A stretch of 64,000 nucleotides of DNA from Pseudomonadota bacterium (GTDB lineage Bacteria; Pseudomonadota; Alphaproteobacteria; Sphingomonadales; Govanellaceae): the NCBI GenBank assembly GCA_003577275.1, contig QEVO01000002.1, positions 496,001 through 560,000 of the forward strand, read 5' to 3'. The stretch's first letter is position 1, and each line of letters begins with the position of its first letter. This document shows positions 53,329-63,679 of the stretch, in pieces. A program made the position numbers and the translations under genes. The notes below the pieces were generated by a model. It was not told where the DNA came from and searched no databases. It worked only from the letters and a program-made list of their open reading frames with translations.

Positions 53329-54846
53329 ATGGCGTATCGTTCGCTACGGGAATTCATCGACCGCCTGGAGGCCGCCGGCCGGCTGGCGCGGATCACGGAG
53401 CCGGTCTCCAGCGTTCTTGAACTGACCGAAATTCACACCCGCGTCTTGGCCGAGGGCGGACCGGCGCTCCTTTTTGAAAACGTCACCAAGGCCGACGGCA
53501 GCCCGAGCAGCATGCCGGTGCTGACCAATCTGTTCGGCACCGTGGAGCGCGTCGCCTGGGGCATGAACCGCGAACCCCACGAACTGCGCCAGGTTGGCGA
53601 AACGTTGGCCTTCCTGCGCCAGCCCGAACCGCCGGGCGGCTGGCGTGAAGCCCTGGAAATGTTCCCGCTTCTAAAAACCGTGATGTCGATGCGCCCCAAG
53701 ACCATTGGCCGCGCCCTGGTGCACGAGGTGCTGCTGCAAGGCGATGACATCGACTTATCGGAACTTCCCATTCAATCGTGCTGGCCGGGCGAACCCGCGC
53801 CGTTGATCACCTGGCCTTTGGTGGTCACCAAGGGGCCGGGCAAGCGGCGCGAGGATGATTACAACCTCGGCATCTACCGCATGCAGGTCACCGGCAGGAA
53901 CACCACGCTGATGCGCTGGCTCAAACATCGCGGCGGCGCGCAGCATCACCAACGTTGGGGCAAGGAACGGCCCGAACCGATGCCGGCGGCGGTGGTGCTG
54001 GGGGCCGATCCCGGCACCATCCTGGCCGCCGTGACGCCGGTGCCGGAGACCGTCTCCGAATACGCCTTCGCCGGCTTGTTGCGCGGCGCTAAGGTGGAGC
54101 TTGTGGATTGCAAGACGGTGCCCTTGAAAGTGCCGGCGGAAGCCGAGATCGTGCTTGAGGGGCATGTCTCGCTCAGCGACTACGGCGACGAAGGGCCTTA
54201 TGGCGATCACACCGGCTATTACAATTCGGTGGAGCGCTTTCCGGTGTTCACGGTGAGCGCCATCACCCGACGCGAGCGGCCGATTTATCTGACCACCTAT
54301 ACCGGCCGGCCGCCGGATGAGCCGTCGGTGCTTGGCGAGGCGCTCAATGAAGTATTCATTCCGCTGCTCTCCCAGCAGTTTCCCGAAATCGTCGATTTCT
54401 GGCTGCCGCCCGAAGGCTGTTCCTATCGCATCGCGGTGGTGTCGATCCGCAAGGGCTACCCGGGGCATGCCAAGCGCGTCATGATGGCGGTGTGGTCGTA
54501 CCTGCGGCAATTCATGTACACCAAGTTCGTCATCGTCGTCGACGACGACATCAATGCCCGCAACTGGAAAGATGTGATGTGGGCGGTCTCCACTCGGGTC
54601 GATCCGGCGCGCGATCTGACCGTCATCGAAAACACGCCCATCGATTACCTTGATTTCGCTTCGCCGGTGTCGGGCTTGGGCGCCAAGATGGGATTGGACG
54701 CCACCAACAAGTGGCCGGGCGAGACGAACCGCGAGTGGGGACGGAAAATCGCCATGGCCGATGATATCGTGGCGCGGGTGACGGAAAAATGGCCGCGTCT
54801 CGGCATTCCGGGATCGGGAGCGCCGATCTGGCGCAAGGAGCCCTGA
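53329..54846 (+). CDS. ubiD: 3-octaprenyl-4-hydroxybenzoate carboxy-lyase
   Basis: The 505-residue decarboxylase uses prenylated FMN in ubiquinone synthesis. It starts [22 protein letters not shown] and contains [19 protein letters not shown] (conserved Arg), [36 protein letters not shown] (catalytic Glu region near residue 275) and [23 protein letters not shown]. The start at 53329 is preferred over a GTG at 53305. No ubiX is in the window. Confidence 0.95.
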   Translation: MAYRSLREFIDRLEAAGRLARITEPVSSVLELTEIHTRVLAEGGPALLFENVTKADGSPSSMPVLTNLFGTVERVAWGMNREPHELRQVGETLAFLRQPEPPGGWREALEMFPLLKTVMSMRPKTIGRALVHEVLLQGDDIDLSELPIQSCWPGEPAPLITWPLVVTKGPGKRREDDYNLGIYRMQVTGRNTTLMRWLKHRGGAQHHQRWGKERPEPMPAAVVLGADPGTILAAVTPVPETVSEYAFAGLLRGAKVELVDCKTVPLKVPAEAEIVLEGHVSLSDYGDEGPYGDHTGYYNSVERFPVFTVSAITRRERPIYLTTYTGRPPDEPSVLGEALNEVFIPLLSQQFPEIVDFWLPPEGCSYRIAVVSIRKGYPGHAKRVMMAVWSYLRQFMYTKFVIVVDDDINARNWKDVMWAVSTRVDPARDLTVIENTPIDYLDFASPVSGLGAKMGLDATNKWPGETNREWGRKIAMADDIVARVTEKWPRLGIPGSGAPIWRKEP

Positions 54847-54850
54847 CATC

Positions 54851-56188
54851 ATGAGCGATGCATTAAATCAGTTGAGCGACTTGATCGCCAAGGCGCGCAA
54901 AAGCGGCGCCGACGCCGCCGACGCCATCCTGATTGAAAGCCGATCGGAAAGCGTCGGCGTGCGCCTGGGCAACATCGAAGATGTGGAGCGCTCGGAAAGT
55001 TCCGACTTGGGCTTGCGCGTGTTCATCGGCAAGCGGCAAGCCATCGTCTCCTCCACCGATCTGTCATCGCCTACCCTTGACGCCATGGTCTCGCGCGCCA
55101 TCGCCATGGCAAAGCTGGCGCCGGAAGATCCTTATTGCGGGCTGGTCGAAACAAACCTGCTGGCGCATTCGCCCTTTCCCGCGCTCGATCTTGCCGACAG
55201 CGCAGCGCCCACTACCGATGAACTATTGACGCGCGCGCGCGCCGCCGAGGATGCGGCGCTGGCGGTCAAGGGCATCACCAATTCCGAAGGCGGCGGAGCC
55301 AGTTGGGGCTTCAATCAGGTCAGCCTGGCCACCAGCCATGGCTTTGCCGGTACGTATGCCGGAACCTCGCATAGCGTCAGCGTCTCAGTGCTCGCCGGTA
55401 CCGACACCGCCATGGAGCGCGATTACGATTATTCTTCCACCCGTCATCTTGCTGATCTTACAGATCCCGCAACGGTCGGCCGCAGCGCCGGCGAGCGAAC
55501 GGTGAGACGCTTGAACCCGAAGAAACCGAAATCCGCCAAGGTTCCGGTGGTCTTCGATCCCCGCGCTTCGCGCACGCTCTTAGGCCATCTGTCATCCGCC
55601 ATTAACGGCCAAGCCATCGCTCGCGGCACCAGCTTCTTGAAGGATAAGCTCAACGCCGCGATCTTCGCGCCCGGCGTTGCCGTCATCGACGATCCCTTAC
55701 TGATGCGCGGGTTATCATCGCGTCCCTTTGATGGCGAAGGCGTGGTTACGCGGCGGCTGGCGGTGGTGGAGGATGGCGTGCTGCAAAGCTGGCTTCTTGA
55801 TAGCGCGTCCGCCAAACAACTCAAACTCGCCACCACCGGCCACGCCCGGCGCGGCACCTCGGGTCCGCCATCGCCGGGGACGTCGAATTTTTATCTGGCG
55901 GCGGGAAAAGTTTCACCGGCTGAATTGATGGCTGACATCAAATCAGGATTTTATGTCACCGAGCTTATCGGCATGGGCGTTAATGGCGTCACCGGTGACT
56001 ACAGCCGCGGCGCATCGGGCTTCTGGATCGAAAACGGCGAAATCTCCTACCCGGTCAGCGAGCTGACCATCGCCAGCAATCTGTTGCCGATGTTCACGGC
56101 GCTCATTCCTGCCAATGACCTGGAATTTCGCTACGGCACCGACGCGCCCACGGTGCGCATCGACGGCATGACCATCGCCGGCAGTTGA
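54851..56188 (+). CDS. pmbA: TldE/PmbA family metalloprotease-like protein
   Basis: The 445-residue protein starts LNQLSDLIAKARKSGADAADAILIESRSESVGVRLGNIEDVERSESSDLGLRVFIGKRQAIVSSTDL and has VVFDPRASRTLLGHLSSAINGQAIARGTSFLKDKL and a C-terminal GVNGVTGDYSRGASGFWIENGEISYPVSELTIASNL. This is the TldE (PmbA) half of the TldD/TldE peptidase, which trims modified peptides. TldE itself lacks the zinc site, and tldD is not in the window. It follows ubiD by 4 bases. Confidence 0.93.
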   Translation: MSDALNQLSDLIAKARKSGADAADAILIESRSESVGVRLGNIEDVERSESSDLGLRVFIGKRQAIVSSTDLSSPTLDAMVSRAIAMAKLAPEDPYCGLVETNLLAHSPFPALDLADSAAPTTDELLTRARAAEDAALAVKGITNSEGGGASWGFNQVSLATSHGFAGTYAGTSHSVSVSVLAGTDTAMERDYDYSSTRHLADLTDPATVGRSAGERTVRRLNPKKPKSAKVPVVFDPRASRTLLGHLSSAINGQAIARGTSFLKDKLNAAIFAPGVAVIDDPLLMRGLSSRPFDGEGVVTRRLAVVEDGVLQSWLLDSASAKQLKLATTGHARRGTSGPPSPGTSNFYLAAGKVSPAELMADIKSGFYVTELIGMGVNGVTGDYSRGASGFWIENGEISYPVSELTIASNLLPMFTALIPANDLEFRYGTDAPTVRIDGMTIAGS

Positions 56189-56194
56189 AAATGA

Positions 56195-56230
56195 ATACGG
56201 GGCCGCCTTTCAGCGACCCCGTATTTTTTT
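56195..56230. terminator. Intrinsic terminator shared by pmbA and the porin gene
   Basis: ATACGGGG and CCCCGTAT form a perfect 8-base-pair stem with a 14-base loop and a T run (TATTTTTTTC) on the plus strand. It lies between the two convergent genes, 6 bases after the pmbA stop. Confidence 0.85.
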
Positions 56231-56246
56231 CTGACTATGGTAAAAA

Positions 56247-56969
56247 TCAAAACGACTTCGAGATTGAGAACACCACGCGGCTGTCGGCGTTGTCGAAGTT
56301 GCTGATGTCGGTATCCTGGTAAACCAATCCAAGATTAAGGCCAACAACAGTGGCGTAAAGACCGGCGCTCCATTCGGTGTAGTCGCTGGAGCCGAAATCG
56401 GTGTAACCGATGTGAAAACCGGCGCTCAGCGGCGTATTGGGTATCGGCACCGTCGCATCGGAGAACAAATAGACGGCGTCATCATCGCCATAAGCGTCCT
56501 GCCCTTCCGGTACATAGCCGACGCCGGCGGTCAATGACACCACGCCGAGGTCATAACCAACTTTGCCCATGATCTCGAAATAATTGGCGTCAACCTCGTC
56601 ACCTGGATAGGTGTAATAAATGACCGAGATGTCGTAGCTAACGCCGTTTACCTCGTTGCCGAAGCCAAGGTAGTAGTCGGCTTCGATGGAGCCCTCGGCG
56701 AATTCGCCGCTCGATGCCCACACGCCGACATAAGCGCCGGAGTCATGGTGCCAATTCAGGCTGCCTTGAATGGCCGGATCCTCATCGCTCAAGGAAATGC
56801 CGCGAAAGACATATTCCGAAGCCAGGGTCACGGATCCGCTAAACGTGCCGGGAAAACCATCATCCGCAGCTTCTTCGGCGAGCGCTGCTCCACTCATGCC
56901 GATGCCGATTACCGCCGCCATGAGGCCGGTGCGAAGCGCGATTTTTTTATTCCAATTCTCTGACGTCAT
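56247..56969 (-). CDS. TorF-family putative porin
   Basis: The 240-residue protein has a signal peptide (IALRTGLMAAVIGIGMSGAALA, cleavage before EEAAD) and the Gcw_chp/TorF signature GTFSGSVTLASEYVFRGISLSDEDPAIQGSLNW. Alternating beta strands follow, ending in an aromatic residue (VVFSISKSF), as in outer-membrane barrels. The cargo is unknown. Confidence 0.85.
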   Translation of the reverse strand: MTSENWNKKIALRTGLMAAVIGIGMSGAALAEEAADDGFPGTFSGSVTLASEYVFRGISLSDEDPAIQGSLNWHHDSGAYVGVWASSGEFAEGSIEADYYLGFGNEVNGVSYDISVIYYTYPGDEVDANYFEIMGKVGYDLGVVSLTAGVGYVPEGQDAYGDDDAVYLFSDATVPIPNTPLSAGFHIGYTDFGSSDYTEWSAGLYATVVGLNLGLVYQDTDISNFDNADSRVVFSISKSF

Positions 56970-57350
56970 CTATGCATTTCCTTATTTTAGTGTTTCCTCC
57001 AAGAGCCGGGCTTTAGTCGATGCGTCGGCAACTTAGCTCTCAATTCATTACAAGTTTCATGCCAACGTTGGTAAAAATCTGCTTAATCAAGGCAGACGCG
57101 GCGATTCTTCAGAAGACGGCCAATCATCGGCCTCGGTGACGTTTGTGCGGCGCACAATTATTACGCATCCGCAAACGGCGGCTGCACAATAAACCGGCAA
57201 ATGTGGTGAGATTTGGGCGATCGCTGTTTCTTACCGAACTTAACATTTTCGTCTTGGCGCGGATCGACGTATACTTTGCTTCATGATGACCACCCGTGGG
57301 GAGATAGCGAGCGTGGGGTAGCGGTCGAGCATCGCCCGGCAGCCGACATA
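56970..57350. other. Intergenic region between divergent porin and glycosyltransferase genes
   Basis: I find no gene in this 381-base stretch. It is more AT-rich near the porin start. A TATACT hexamer near 57271 may be a -10 of the plus-strand gene, but no convincing -35 lies 17 bases before it. Open frames here (from 57213) do not look like protein. Confidence 0.4.
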
Positions 57351-58676
57351 ATGGCGGCGGGGTTGCCGGGGCTTTCCAAATCCGACGCCGTTCCCGAGCC
57401 GATGTTCGGGGAAGGCGAGAATTGGGCCCTACGCCTTCATTGGCTCGCCAACATCATCGCCACCCCGTTTCTTAAGCCCTGGTTCTATCAGCGGTTGCGG
57501 GCTGGCAAGGAGGATCCCGTTCGCTTCCGCGAGCGCTTAGGATTCCCCAGCCAGCCAGCGGCGGCGCGGCCCATCGTGTGGGTCCACGCCCACGGTAGCC
57601 AGGCGGCCAGCGCCGCCCGCACCCTCATTGACAGCTTAAGCGATCGCCATCTGGTGCTCGCCACCACGGTCACCCGGCCGGCGGCCGAGTATTTAACGTC
57701 GCGACTGCCGCCGTCAGCGCTGCATCAGTACGCGCCGGTCGATCATCCCCATGCGGTCTGCCGTTTTCTCGATCACTGGCGGCCGGCGGCGCTGTTGTGG
57801 GTCGATTCGCCCTTCTCCCCCAACCTCTTGGGCGAGGCGGCCCGGCGCAACATTCCGGCGGCGCTGGTCAACGCGCGGCTGGGCGATATGGCGTTCCGTC
57901 ACCTCATCTGGCGCAAGCCGCTCTACCGCCCGCTCAGCCGCACCTTCGCGCTGATAACGGCGCAAAGCGGGCGCGACGCCGCTCGCCTGCGGCTGCTGTC
58001 CGGCCGCCATGTCTACCGCTTCGGCAACCTCCAATACGCCCGGCCGCAGCCCCAGGTGGATGAAATCTCGGCCGCTGCCTTAAAACGGCAGCTCAACAAG
58101 CGGTTGACCTGGGCGGCGGTTTACACCCATCCCGGCGAGGAAGAGCTGGTTGCCGAGGCCCATCGCGAAATTCGCCGGCGGTTTCCCGAGGCGGTGCTGC
58201 TGCTGGCGCCGCGCCATGGTCATCGCATCGCCGAAATCGCCCGTCGACTGGCGAAAACCGACGGCGTCGCCCGTCCCGCCGCCGGCATCCCCATCGACGA
58301 GACGACCTCGATCGCGCTTCTCGAAGGCCCGCTGGATGCGGCGCTGGCCTGCCGGATGGCGCCGGTCGCCTTCCTCGGCGGCTCCTTCGTCGCCTCGGGC
58401 GGCCATAACCCTTTGGAGCTGGCGCATTTGGGCTGCGCCGTGGTCAGCGGGCCGCAGGTGCAAAATTACATCGACCCCATGGCCGAGCTGCAAGCCGCCG
58501 GCGCGGTGCAGATGGTGCAGGATAGCCGCGGCCTGGCGGTTGCGGTGGCGCGACTGCTCAAAGATCTCAATTTTGCCCGCCAGCGGGCGGCAGCGGCGGA
58601 ACGGGTGGCGGCTCAGGAATGGATCGCCATGACCCGCTTACTATCCGCCATCGGACCGATTTTACCGCGCCTCTAA
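57351..58676 (+). CDS. Kdo-transferase-like (WaaA/KdtA family) protein with altered catalytic motifs
   Basis: The 441-residue protein resembles 3-deoxy-D-manno-octulosonic acid transferase over its length: WLANIIATPFLKPWFYQRLRAGKEDPVRFRERLG, VWVHAHGSQAAS, PVDHPHAVCRFLDHWRPAALLWVDSPFSPNLL, VYTHPGEEE, and VAFLGGSFVASGGHNPLELAHLGCAVVSGP. The catalytic S-V-G-E loop of WaaA is replaced by AHGSQ, with no glutamate, and the E-T-E-L-W-P-N motif reads DSPFSPN. It may be an inactive or repurposed paralogue. I start at the ATG at 57351. Confidence 0.8.
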   Translation: MAAGLPGLSKSDAVPEPMFGEGENWALRLHWLANIIATPFLKPWFYQRLRAGKEDPVRFRERLGFPSQPAAARPIVWVHAHGSQAASAARTLIDSLSDRHLVLATTVTRPAAEYLTSRLPPSALHQYAPVDHPHAVCRFLDHWRPAALLWVDSPFSPNLLGEAARRNIPAALVNARLGDMAFRHLIWRKPLYRPLSRTFALITAQSGRDAARLRLLSGRHVYRFGNLQYARPQPQVDEISAAALKRQLNKRLTWAAVYTHPGEEELVAEAHREIRRRFPEAVLLLAPRHGHRIAEIARRLAKTDGVARPAAGIPIDETTSIALLEGPLDAALACRMAPVAFLGGSFVASGGHNPLELAHLGCAVVSGPQVQNYIDPMAELQAAGAVQMVQDSRGLAVAVARLLKDLNFARQRAAAAERVAAQEWIAMTRLLSAIGPILPRL

Positions 58677-59480
58677 CAACAACCCCGGATCAAGGCGAAC
58701 GTCGAACCAGTTGACCCGCCAATCAAGATGGGGGCCGGTGGCGCGCCCGGTGGCGCCGAGGGCGCCGATCAAATCCCCCGCCTCCACCTTGTCGCCCACG
58801 TTCACCTCCACCCGGTCGAGATGAAGAAAGCTGGAGGAAACACCATGCCCGTGATCGATGATCACGGTGCCGCCGGTATAATAAAAATCGCGCGAGGCCA
58901 GCCGCACGATGCCGGCCGCCGGCGCCAAGACGGGACTGCCGCGCGGCCCGGCGATATCGAGACCATAATGCGGCTGCCGCGGTTCGCCGTTCAAAATGCG
59001 CTGACTGCCGTAGACGCCGCTGATGCGGCCCTCGGCGGGACGGCGAAAGCCATCCCAGAACCAGGCGGCGTGAGTGTCCACCTTGCGCGCCGCGGCGACC
59101 ATCGCGTTTTCTTGCTCGATGCGCTGCAGCGTCGCGGCGTCGGGGGTCACCATTTTAGGCGGCAGGCCGTCGATGCGCTGAATATCGAATTGCCGTTGCT
59201 TGATGGCAAGAAGGCGGGTTTGCGTCGTCCCGTCGGGATAACGAACGACCAGCGTAGCGCTGGCGGGCGCATCGCGCCCAAAGCCGAACACGAAGCGGCC
59301 GAAGCGATCAAGCCGCAGCGCCGCGCCATCAAGGGTGACTTCGCTGCCCGGCGTCGCCACGCCCTTGATCAAGCCGCCTTGGGTGAAGTTGCCGTCAAGT
59401 TTTAGCGTATGATCGTCACCGGCGCAGGCAATGCCTGACAGCAATAGCCATGCTCCCAGAATCGACGCCAGATATCGCAT
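58662..59480 (-). CDS. M23-family peptidoglycan endopeptidase
   Basis: The 272-residue product has a signal peptide ([20 protein letters not shown]), a beta-rich N-terminal domain and a C-terminal LytM/M23 domain: QPHYGLDIAGPRGSPVLAPAAGIV (H-x3-D zinc site), DHGHGVSSSFLHLDRVEVNVGDKVEAGDLIGALGATGRATGPHLDW with the second histidine. It would cut peptide crosslinks in the cell wall. Its end overlaps the convergent Kdo-like gene by 15 bases. Start 59480 is in a TGATG junction with the DUF2093 gene. Confidence 0.9.
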   Translation of the reverse strand: MRYLASILGAWLLLSGIACAGDDHTLKLDGNFTQGGLIKGVATPGSEVTLDGAALRLDRFGRFVFGFGRDAPASATLVVRYPDGTTQTRLLAIKQRQFDIQRIDGLPPKMVTPDAATLQRIEQENAMVAAARKVDTHAAWFWDGFRRPAEGRISGVYGSQRILNGEPRQPHYGLDIAGPRGSPVLAPAAGIVRLASRDFYYTGGTVIIDHGHGVSSSFLHLDRVEVNVGDKVEAGDLIGALGATGRATGPHLDWRVNWFDVRLDPGLLLEAR

Positions 59481-59698
59481 CAGGATTGACGATCGCCCGC
59501 TTCGTAATGACGGCGGGTGGCGATTTCGCTGTTGACGTATGCTTCCTGACGCACCGCGCACCAGTAGCGTAGATTGACGAGATCTATTTTCTGTCCGGTC
59601 ACCGCGCAGGTTACATAGCGGCCGGGCGTGATGATTTTATAGTCGCCGGAGAAGTACTGAATCTTCGCTTCCCGTTCGCCGTCAAAAATGGTTTTCAT
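59480..59698 (-). CDS. DUF2093 family protein
   Basis: The 72-residue protein starts [59 protein letters not shown], matching DUF2093, which is found next to xseA in Alphaproteobacteria. The two cysteines CAVTG and YWCAV suggest a small metal-binding fold; the function is unknown. It overlaps xseA by 4 bases. Confidence 0.85.
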   Translation of the reverse strand: MKTIFDGEREAKIQYFSGDYKIITPGRYVTCAVTGQKIDLVNLRYWCAVRQEAYVNSEIATRRHYEAGDRQS

Positions 59699-61098
59699 AA
59701 CAGTCGTCCTTGATCTTCGCGGTTCTTGTCGCGACGTTTTGGCGGATCGCCGCCCGCCGCCCGCGCCGCCACCCGGCCATCGGCAAATTGCAGGCTAAGC
59801 TCCAAGCCTGGCGAAATTGCGGCAGCCTTTGTCAGCGGCGCGCCGGCGCGGTCGCGCACCACGGCAAAGCCCCGCGCCAGCACCCGCTCGTAACTTAAAC
59901 TCTCCAACATGCGCGCCAGCGCCGCCACCCCGGCGCTACGCTCGCTCAGGAGCGCGCGCGTCTCCCGCGCCGCGCGGGCGCTCAATTCGCCAAGCCGGGC
60001 GTTGGCCTGCCGCACCCGCTCCAACAGCAGAACAGGCGTCACCTTGGCGGCCAGGCCAACCAAGCGGCCGCGTCGCTTTTCGACGTTTGCGAGGAGCGCG
60101 CGCGGCAATCGCTCGCCCAGATCATCGACGCGCTGGGCGGGCAATACCAACAGATCGCGCGGGGCCGGCAATCCGCGCGCCAATCCTGTCAAGCGTTCCA
60201 GACGATCATCGATCATGCGCCGCCGCGTCTGGCCCAAGCGCTTGTCCAAGGTAGCGATCATCGCCTGCAATTCGGCGCACACCGGCACCGCTTTTTCCGC
60301 CGCCGCCGTCGGCGTCGGGGCGCGCAGATCGGCGGCGAAATCGATCAAGGTGGTATCGGTTTCATGGCCAACGGCCGAGATCACGGGAATGCGGCTGGCG
60401 GCCGCCGCGCGCACCACGATCTCTTCGTTGAAGGCCCACAAGTCCTCGATGCTGCCGCCGCCGCGCGCCACGATGAGCACATCCGGGCGCGGCACGACGC
60501 CGCCCGGCTGCAAGGCGTTAAAGCCGTTGATCGCCGCCGCGATCTGCTCCGCCGCGCCGTCGCCCTGCACCAAGACCGGCCACACCAGTACGTCGCGCGG
60601 GAAGCGATCGGCGAGGCGATGGAGGATATCGCGGATGACCGCGCCGGTGGGCGATGTGACCACGCCGATGACTTCCGGCAGAAACGGCAACGGCCGCTTG
60701 CGCGCGGCGTCAAACAATCCTTCCGCCGCCAGTTTTTTCTTGCGCTCCTCCAGAAGCGCCATCAATGCGCCGACGCCGGCCAATTCCAGATGCTGGATGA
60801 CGAGTTGATATTTCGAGCGCCCGGGATAGGTGGTGAGCTTGCCGATGGCCACCACCTCCAAACCGTCTTCAAGCTGCACCGGCAGCCGCACCGCGGTGCC
60901 GCGCCAGCACACCGCGTCGATGAGGGCGTCGGCGTCCTTGAGCGCCAGATAAAGATGGCCCGAGGCGGCGCGCTTGAAGCCGGACACCTCGCCCCGCACC
61001 CGCACCAGCTCATACGCCTCCTCCACCGTGCGCTTCAACGCCAGCGACAGCTCGGAAACGGTGTACTCTTTCAGGTTGGCCAATACGCTGTTCGACAC
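59695..61098 (-). CDS. xseA: Exodeoxyribonuclease VII large subunit
   Basis: The 467-residue protein has an N-terminal OB fold ([45 protein letters not shown]) and a catalytic domain with [17 protein letters not shown] [50 protein letters not shown] and [29 protein letters not shown] long coiled coil follows. It degrades single-stranded DNA with XseB, which is not in the window. Confidence 0.95.
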   Translation of the reverse strand: MSNSVLANLKEYTVSELSLALKRTVEEAYELVRVRGEVSGFKRAASGHLYLALKDADALIDAVCWRGTAVRLPVQLEDGLEVVAIGKLTTYPGRSKYQLVIQHLELAGVGALMALLEERKKKLAAEGLFDAARKRPLPFLPEVIGVVTSPTGAVIRDILHRLADRFPRDVLVWPVLVQGDGAAEQIAAAINGFNALQPGGVVPRPDVLIVARGGGSIEDLWAFNEEIVVRAAAASRIPVISAVGHETDTTLIDFAADLRAPTPTAAAEKAVPVCAELQAMIATLDKRLGQTRRRMIDDRLERLTGLARGLPAPRDLLVLPAQRVDDLGERLPRALLANVEKRRGRLVGLAAKVTPVLLLERVRQANARLGELSARAARETRALLSERSAGVAALARMLESLSYERVLARGFAVVRDRAGAPLTKAAAISPGLELSLQFADGRVAARAAGGDPPKRRDKNREDQGRLL

Positions 61099-61191
61099 GC
61101 CTCATCCTCATGGGCTTTAGCGGCGCTTGCGCGCCGGTCATCCTATGTTACAAGGAGCCGGGACAAAAAACCAAGCAGGGCTTAGAACAAG

Positions 61192-62490
61192 ATGACGCGC
61201 ATCAATGTATTGGTGATCGGCTCCGGCGGGCGGGAGCATGCCTTATGCTGGAAACTGCGCCAATCGCCGCGCCTTGGGCAGCTATATTGCGCGCCGGGCA
61301 ATGGCGGCATCGCCGAGACGGCAACCTGCGTCGAGCTGAAAGTCGAGGATGCCGCGGCGGTGATCGAGTTTTGCCGCCGGCATGACATCGGTCTCGTCGT
61401 GGTGGGGCCGGAAGCGCCTCTGGTCGCCGGCCTGGTGGACCGTTTGGACGCCGCCGGCATCGCCGCCTTCGGCCCCTCGGCGGCGGCAGCGCAACTGGAA
61501 GGCTCGAAGGGCTTTACCAAGGATTTGTGCGCCGAGCACGGCATCCCCACCGCCGCCTACCGGCGCTTTACCGAGGCCGCCGCCGCCAAATCTTACGCGC
61601 GGCAAATGGGCGTGCCCATCGTCATCAAGGCCGATGGCCTGGCCGCCGGCAAGGGCGTCATCATCGCCGAGAGCTTGGCGCAGGCGGAGGTCGCCATCGA
61701 CGATATGTTCGCCGGCGGCTTCGGCGCCGCCGGAGCGGAAGTGGTGATCGAGGAGTTCCTCGTCGGCGAGGAGGCAAGCTTTTTCGCGCTGAGCGACGGG
61801 CAGACCATCCTGCCCATGGCCACCGCCCAGGACCACAAGCGGGTGGGCGACGGCGACACCGGCCCCAACACCGGCGGCATGGGGGCCTACTCCCCCGCCC
61901 CCGTCATGACGCCGGCGCTGGAGGCGCGGGTTGTGCGGGAGATCATCGAACCGACGGTGCGCGCCATGGCCGCGCGCGGCATGCCTTATAAGGGCGTGCT
62001 TTATGCCGGGCTGATGATTACCGCCGACGGCCCCAAGCTCATCGAATATAACGCCCGTTTCGGCGATCCTGAGGCTCAGGTGCTGATGATGCGCTTGAAA
62101 TCTGATCTTGTGGAGGCGTTGCTGGCGGTGGCGCAGAAAACACTTTCAAACGTTCGTTTGACGTGGTACGCCGAGGTGGCGCTGACCGTGGTCATGGCCG
62201 CCCGGGGCTATCCTGGGACTTATAACAAGGGCAGCGAGATCATGGGGCTTGGCGACGCGGCGGCGGTCCCCGGCGTGCAAATCTTCCATGCCGGCACGAC
62301 GCGCCGGGATGGCCGGATATTGGCCGCCGGCGGCCGGGTGCTGAACGTCACCGCGCGCGGGCGAACGGTGGCCGAGGCGCAGGCGCGGGCTTATGCGGCG
62401 GTGGATAAAATTCGCTGGCCGGAGGGCTTTTGCCGGCGCGACATCGGTTGGCGCGCCATCGCCAGAGAGAAGGAAACAACGACCACATGA
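61192..62490 (+). CDS. purD: Phosphoribosylamine-glycine ligase
   Basis: The 432-residue ATP-grasp enzyme acts in purine synthesis. It has [55 protein letters not shown] near residue 145, [26 protein letters not shown] near residue 215 and [21 protein letters not shown]. It is divergent from xseA and overlaps the next gene by ATGA. Confidence 0.97.
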   Translation: MTRINVLVIGSGGREHALCWKLRQSPRLGQLYCAPGNGGIAETATCVELKVEDAAAVIEFCRRHDIGLVVVGPEAPLVAGLVDRLDAAGIAAFGPSAAAAQLEGSKGFTKDLCAEHGIPTAAYRRFTEAAAAKSYARQMGVPIVIKADGLAAGKGVIIAESLAQAEVAIDDMFAGGFGAAGAEVVIEEFLVGEEASFFALSDGQTILPMATAQDHKRVGDGDTGPNTGGMGAYSPAPVMTPALEARVVREIIEPTVRAMAARGMPYKGVLYAGLMITADGPKLIEYNARFGDPEAQVLMMRLKSDLVEALLAVAQKTLSNVRLTWYAEVALTVVMAARGYPGTYNKGSEIMGLGDAAAVPGVQIFHAGTTRRDGRILAAGGRVLNVTARGRTVAEAQARAYAAVDKIRWPEGFCRRDIGWRAIAREKETTTT

Positions 62491-63554
62491 CGTCGCGGCA
62501 GCAAGCGAACGAAGGCACGGGGCCGGTACGCGCTGGTCAGGAAATCGATGCCGAGAAGCTTGCCCGGTATTTAGCCGCCACGATTGACGACTTCTCCGGT
62601 CCTTTGACCATCGAGCAGTTCAAGGGCGGCCAGTCGAACCCCACCTATAAGCTCATCACCCCTGCCCGCGCCTACGTGCTGCGTCGCAAGCCGCCGGGCA
62701 AGCTCTTAAAATCCGCCCATGCAGTGGACCGCGAGTACCGCGTCATCAAGGCGCTTCATGGCGCCGGCATGCCGGTGGCCAGGCCCTATCTGTTGGAAGA
62801 AGACGACAGCATCATCGGCACCGCGTTTTATGTCATGAGCTTCGTCGATGGCCGCATCTTCTGGGAAGCCGCCATGCCCGGCAGCACGGTCAACGAGCGC
62901 GCCGCGATTTATGACGCCATGAACGATGTCATCGCCCGTCTGCACCAGGTCGACTACCAGGCGGTGGGACTTGGCGACTATGGCAAGACCGGCGACTACA
63001 TCGCCCGCCAGATCGCTCGCTGGTCGAGCCAGTATGACGCCAGCAAGACCGAGGATATCCCGGCCATGGACCGCCTTATGGCGTGGCTGCCGCGTAATAT
63101 CCCGCCGGGCGAGGAAGTCGCCATCGTCCACGGCGACTTTCGCATCGATAATCTGATCTTCCATAAAACCGAGCCCCGCGTGCTCGCGATTCTGGATTGG
63201 GAGCTGTCAACGCTCGGTCATCCGTTGGCCGATTTTTCCTACGCCACCATGCTGTGGCGCTTGCCGCCGCATATCTTCAACGGCTTGAAGGGCCTGCCGT
63301 TGGCCGAGCTTGGCATCCCCAGCGAGGAAGACTACGTCGCCGCCTATTGCCGTCGAACGGGACGCGCCGAAATTCCCGGCTGGGACTTCTACATGATCTA
63401 CAACATGTTCCGCATCGCCGCGATTTTGCAAGGCATCATGGGCCGCGTGGTGGCCGGCACGGCGACCAGCGCGCACGCCATCAGCCAAGGCAGGCTCGCC
63501 AAACCCATCGCCGAGATTGCGTGGGCCGAAGTGGAGCGGTTGCGGATGGGGTGA
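62487..63554 (+). CDS. APH-fold phosphotransferase family protein (ACAD10/11 N-domain-like)
   Basis: The 355-residue kinase-like protein has a glycine-rich [42 protein letters not shown] start, catalytic [12 protein letters not shown] near residue 215 and metal site [22 protein letters not shown]. This subgroup resembles the kinase domain of ACAD10/11, which phosphorylates 4-hydroxy acyl-CoAs; that substrate is possible but unproven. It starts at ATG 62487 in a 4-base overlap with purD. Confidence 0.88.
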   Translation: MTSRQQANEGTGPVRAGQEIDAEKLARYLAATIDDFSGPLTIEQFKGGQSNPTYKLITPARAYVLRRKPPGKLLKSAHAVDREYRVIKALHGAGMPVARPYLLEEDDSIIGTAFYVMSFVDGRIFWEAAMPGSTVNERAAIYDAMNDVIARLHQVDYQAVGLGDYGKTGDYIARQIARWSSQYDASKTEDIPAMDRLMAWLPRNIPPGEEVAIVHGDFRIDNLIFHKTEPRVLAILDWELSTLGHPLADFSYATMLWRLPPHIFNGLKGLPLAELGIPSEEDYVAAYCRRTGRAEIPGWDFYMIYNMFRIAAILQGIMGRVVAGTATSAHAISQGRLAKPIAEIAWAEVERLRMG

Positions 63555-63570
63555 AATATAATTCACGACA

Positions 63571-63675
63571 TTTTCCCCTCACCCTAACCCTCTCCCCAAG
63601 GAGAGGGGATTTTTTTATTTTCCCTCTCCCAGCGGGAGAGGGAGAAGAGCGCGTCAGCGCTCGAGGGTGAGGGGG
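63571..63675. repeat. Family 3 palindromic repeat
   Basis: It goes from CCCCTCACCCTAACCCTCTC, with CCCCAAGGAGAGGGG and CTCTCCCAGCGGGAGAGG inner palindromes, to GAGGGTGAGGGGGAG. It lies between the APH-fold gene and the convergent channel gene. Confidence 0.85.
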
Positions 63676-63679
63676 AGTA

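Noticed and set aside
57213..57350. N-terminal extension of the Kdo-transferase-like protein
   Set aside because: The extra 46 residues have no hydrophobic or conserved pattern, and family homology begins after the ATG at 57351.
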